64,000 nucleotides of DNA from the NCBI RefSeq assembly GCF_030409875.1, contig NZ_JAUFQR010000002.1, positions 69,501 to 133,500 on the forward strand, in the 5' to 3' direction. Below are positions 61,471-64,000 of the stretch, piece by piece. Both the position numbers and the translations under genes were made by a program. A model generated the notes under the pieces. It saw only the letters and a program-made list of their open reading frames with translations, was not told the DNA's origin and made no database searches. The DNA comes from Chryseobacterium tructae. Its GTDB lineage: Bacteria; Bacteroidota; Bacteroidia; Flavobacteriales; Weeksellaceae. Positions within the stretch are counted from its first letter, which is position 1. Each line of letters starts with the position of its first letter.

Positions 61471-62370
61471 CTATTCTGTCATGATATTTGCATTTTCCAT
61501 TTTGAGTTTCTTCAGGAAATCCTTTTTGATTGCAGCGCTATGCTTAAGGCTCGCAAGTCCTATGCTTTTTCTATGGCGGTCTATTGCTGCTGTATCTATT
61601 TGTTCCATAAAGCTTCTTCCCATTCCATATTGAGTGGTTTTTCCTGGTGAAAACTTATGTGAATCAACCATCATAGAATAATCGAGTGGAGGACAATCTC
61701 CAGATTTTATATATTCAAGAATCTTTGTTTCCAGATAAGGATAAAGGGTATTGGAGCTTCCCATGTGGCTCACAAGGGTTAGCATAGGAGCGTCTCCTAT
61801 TTTATCTTTGGAAGGAAATCCTATATTTTCAAAAGTCCATTTGAAAAGGCGAGCATTCTTTTCTATATTTTTTCTTACCAATACAGTATCATTAGGTCTT
61901 CCCAGCTGATCTCTTGTGAAGGCGATCTTAAAAGAATCAACCATTTGTTGGTTAAGGTCTTTTTTCCAGTCTGCTATTTTTTGTTGTACTTCTGTGTTAT
62001 CTATCCCATATTTTTTGAAAAGAGGCAGATATTTTTTATAACTGTCATTATAAGGAGCTACTAAGGAAATAAGCTGGTATAAACTTTCTTTGCCTCCAAA
62101 ATCTTCATGATACTGATCAGATAGTGTAATATAAGTAGAGAACTCTTCAATCATTTCCTGATTTTTAGGGTCGTATTCATTAAAAAGTTTTCTATATTCT
62201 TGAATGGCTAACTTAGGGTTATTAGCGAGTCTGTAGGTACTGTCAATTTCATTGACCTTTTTATAATAAGTAATGTAATTTTTTTTGCAAGAAGATAAAA
62301 TGAAAATACTTATGATTAATATCAAATTAATTCGTAGATATTTTGAGGTATCTCTAGATAAGTGTTTCAT
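61471..62370 (-). CDS. Lipoprotein of the bacteriocin-type cassette (DUF6624-like)
   Basis: 299 residues. Lipobox LSSC in ILIISIFILSSCKKNYITYY, then a helical region (about 40-150) and a C-terminal half with FTRDQLGRPNDTV, LTLVSHMGSSNTLYPYLETKIL and DRHRKSIGLASL, the order of motifs I associate with DUF6624. As a periplasmic lipoprotein on the same strand as the precursor it may be the immunity protein, though it could also be unrelated. A 180-base spacer separates it from the VKOR gene. Confidence 0.7.
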   Translation of the reverse strand: MKHLSRDTSKYLRINLILIISIFILSSCKKNYITYYKKVNEIDSTYRLANNPKLAIQEYRKLFNEYDPKNQEMIEEFSTYITLSDQYHEDFGGKESLYQLISLVAPYNDSYKKYLPLFKKYGIDNTEVQQKIADWKKDLNQQMVDSFKIAFTRDQLGRPNDTVLVRKNIEKNARLFKWTFENIGFPSKDKIGDAPMLTLVSHMGSSNTLYPYLETKILEYIKSGDCPPLDYSMMVDSHKFSPGKTTQYGMGRSFMEQIDTAAIDRHRKSIGLASLKHSAAIKKDFLKKLKMENANIMTE

Positions 62371-62910
62371 ATTTTATCATTTTTCAAATGTTGTATTGCA
62401 ATGTATGAAAAAAAGTGAATTGTTGATCTGTTTTTTGATTGGCTCAATGCTTTTTTTGAAATCGACTGATTTTTAATAGCCTATGAGCGTTTGCCTAAGT
62501 AATAAGGATGGATGAAGGGACTATTGGAGTTTGTTGAGATAGTATATAATCATCTTGTTGTAATTGGGTAAGATGATGAAAGGAGGAAATAAAGCTGAAG
62601 AGAAGTTTGTAGTCTCAATCATCAGAGGAGAAAATTTTTTACTTTTATAGAGACAAAGATTAGAGATATTCTTAATTATAATGAAAATAACTCTAATTTT
62701 TTCATTCTAAAAAAACAGAGATAAGTGGAATGTTTTATTTTTAAATAATTTTTTCATTTTGTATGTTTTTCGTAGTTTAAGTATAATTTAGGTATTATTT
62801 TATTAAGTGAAGGGTTGTTTGATGGTAATTGGTGTTAATTGACCTCAAACTCAAAAAAACTTAAAAAATCATAAAGTTTTCATAAAGTTTCAAAAAAGAA
62901 ATAAAATGTT
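62371..62910. other. 540-base non-coding region
   Basis: Very AT-rich, no supported ORF on either strand. It should hold the promoter of the leftward lipoprotein gene. ATAAAGTTTTCATAAAGTTTC (62872-62892) contains a short tandem repeat. Nothing else is seen. Confidence 0.4.
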
Positions 62911-62940
62911 TTTGTATTTATAAAATATGTCGTACTTTTA
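62911..62940 (+). promoter_or_regulatory. Promoter of the candidate small RNA
   Basis: TTTG (62911-62914), 18-base spacer, TACTTTTA (62933-62940), one mismatch to TAnnTTTG. Confidence 0.45.
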
Positions 62941-62945
62941 CATCG

Positions 62946-63035
62946 CCTTGAATGAGGGAACAAGTCAAGGTAATAAATTTTTTTTCATCATTTGTGTTTT
63001 TAGAATCGTATCGCCTGATACGATTCTTTTTTTTT
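62946..63035 (+). ncRNA. Candidate small RNA ending in a strong terminator
   Basis: About 90 bases. A 5' hairpin CCTTGA (62946-62951) / TCAAGG (62965-62970), an AT-rich single-stranded middle, and a perfect 11-base terminator hairpin AGAATCGTATC / GATACGATTCT (63002-63027) followed by nine T on the plus strand only. No plus-strand gene lies upstream for more than 7 kb, so the terminator needs a short transcript of its own. No ORF. The class is unknown. Confidence 0.55.
63002..63027 (+). terminator. Terminator of the candidate small RNA
   Basis: Perfect 11-base arms, loop GCCT, T run to 63035. The minus-strand side lacks a T run, so it acts rightwards. Confidence 0.85.
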
Positions 63036-63040
63036 ATGTT

Positions 63041-63997
63041 CTATTTTTCGTAGTTTAAAAGGAGATCAATATAGTAAGAGTAGGTTACAGAACCCTCTTG
63101 TTGATTGCTTTTCAAGAATAGATTATTGGTAAATCCAAAAAAGTCATCCAGCCAGCCCTGGTGTCTGAGTATAAAGCTTTTCTCGTAAGCACGGTCTCTT
63201 TTCATGCCTGGAGAATAATTTCGAATAACAGACTTTACAAACTCAGGATCTTCTTCAACAATGAATCGTAAGAGACTTTTCAAAGTAAAATATTCAGTAC
63301 TGTACTTTAAATCTGTATTGTTAGAATGAACCCCTATCAGATATCCGATAAAATTAGCCTCCTGTTCCCTGGCAAAACCTAATTGATGGGAACTTTCGTG
63401 AGCGGTGGTAAAAGGAATGAAAGTGTGAGGTAATTCGGAATTATATTGCGCTTCTGCTGTAAAAGGATTGTAGTAGCCCAAGATGCCTGTAAAGTTCATG
63501 ACATTTTTAAATAAACTCGGTTTTATAGCAAGGATCTGAGTTGCTCTTTTATTGGAAATATACTGTGGAAGTCTGGTTTGCTGGAAAAGGATTTCTTGTT
63601 GCACAGCCTTTAGACTGGTAACAACGAAGATACCATTGTGGTCCTCATGGACTGATGAACGTGTCAGTTTACATTTTTCAAGATATTGTAAGGCTAGTTT
63701 TTTCGCTTTATTTATATCAGGAGCATCCTGTCTGGAAAGTTTTTTAATGATCGGAGTCTGAAAATACAACATTCCCCAGAATATCTGGTAAGTAAAGTAA
63801 AAGATATTGACAATGATAAGGATTCTCAGAAAGGAAGTACTTCTTTTTGTTTTCTTATATAAGGCAATAAGGCTGTATAAAAGGACAATTCCCAGCACGA
63901 TATAGATGACATCTCCCATCGAAAAAGGAAGCCAGCTGAATGTCATCTGATGTACTTTTTTTTGGAGTTCGAAAAATTGATCAAAGAAAGAGATCAT
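63041..63997 (-). CDS. DUF3810 metalloprotease-like membrane protein (may continue past the edge)
   Basis: 318 residues visible from a possible ATG at 63997; the frame is still open at the window edge and DUF3810 proteins are usually somewhat longer, so the true start may lie outside. Two membrane helices (VIYIVLGIVLLYSLIALY, ILIIVNIFYFTYQIFWGMLYF), then a zinc-peptidase motif HESSH in FTTAHESSHQLGFAREQEANF with the following Glu. Probable periplasmic peptidase; substrate unknown. Confidence 0.85.
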   Translation of the reverse strand: MISFFDQFFELQKKVHQMTFSWLPFSMGDVIYIVLGIVLLYSLIALYKKTKRSTSFLRILIIVNIFYFTYQIFWGMLYFQTPIIKKLSRQDAPDINKAKKLALQYLEKCKLTRSSVHEDHNGIFVVTSLKAVQQEILFQQTRLPQYISNKRATQILAIKPSLFKNVMNFTGILGYYNPFTAEAQYNSELPHTFIPFTTAHESSHQLGFAREQEANFIGYLIGVHSNNTDLKYSTEYFTLKSLLRFIVEEDPEFVKSVIRNYSPGMKRDRAYEKSFILRHQGWLDDFFGFTNNLFLKSNQQEGSVTYSYYIDLLLNYEK

Positions 63998-64000
63998 TAG

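Overview
The window is an AT-rich chromosomal segment of a Bacteroidota bacterium, most likely Flavobacteriia/Weeksellaceae close to Chryseobacterium. The evidence is the T9SS C-terminal sorting domains, signal peptides ending in AQ or GQ, promoters of the Bacteroidota TTTG / TAnnTTTG type, no Shine-Dalgarno pattern, and the flavobacterial gene families present. No taxonomic search was possible.

Layout. (1) 1-2760: start of a secreted protein gene, then clpB. (2) 3100-19160: an almost complete phenylacetate (paa) catabolic cluster: a TetR-type regulator with two candidate operators, then paaK, paaE, paaA, paaB, paaC, an alpha/beta hydrolase, paaD, paaG, paaH, a 104-residue unknown, paaI, paaJ, paaY, a REP-associated transposase (RAYT) between two matching palindromes, an esterase and paaZ with an unusual C-terminal extension. 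Most spacers in this cluster are low-complexity imperfect palindromes. (3) 19200-27115: a lipoprotein, a DUF4241 / SMUG2-like glycosylase / DEAH helicase set, a T9SS cargo protein, a tail-collar protein and a second enoyl-CoA hydratase. (4) 27290-33440: a set of membrane proteins, a winged-helix regulator, a metallophosphoesterase, a COQ4-like protein, DUF4153-like and DUF1361 proteins; two of its promoter regions share one palindromic motif. (5) 33600-44760: lipoproteins, an S8 peptidase, dtd, a Rieske-like lipoprotein, greA, a HIT protein, clpX, a T9SS protein and a TlpA-like thioredoxin. (6) 44798-45307: two tRNA-Met(CAT) genes. (7) 45294-55582: a 10.3-kb integrated island between 21-bp direct repeats of the tRNA 3' end. 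It has a tyrosine integrase, an excisionase-like protein, a possible Rep protein with 22-bp iteron-like repeats, a T6SS VgrG, a putative effector with an overlapping candidate immunity lipoprotein, and a strongly folded candidate RNA. (8) 55870-62370: a bacteriocin-type cassette: HlyD-like adaptor, C39-peptidase ABC exporter, a 53-residue GG-leader precursor with four cysteines, a C39-like/VKOR/DsbA fusion and a lipoprotein. (9) 62946-63997: a candidate small RNA and a DUF3810 metalloprotease-like gene reaching the right edge.

How it works together. The paa genes make a route from phenylacetate to acetyl-CoA and succinyl-CoA: PaaK activates, PaaABC(D)E epoxidises, PaaG isomerises, PaaZ opens and oxidises the ring, and PaaJ, PaaH and a hydratase complete beta-oxidation. 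The right-hand cassette looks like a self-contained secreted-peptide system whose peptide is cut and exported by the C39 transporter and probably disulfide-bonded by the VKOR-DsbA fusion. The island probably carries competition genes delivered by a T6SS encoded elsewhere.

Data quality. Nine apparent -1 frameshifts occur in eight otherwise intact genes. Each is explained by one missing base in a homopolymer expected to be 4-6 long, which strongly suggests sequencing error. Gene coordinates below span these breaks.
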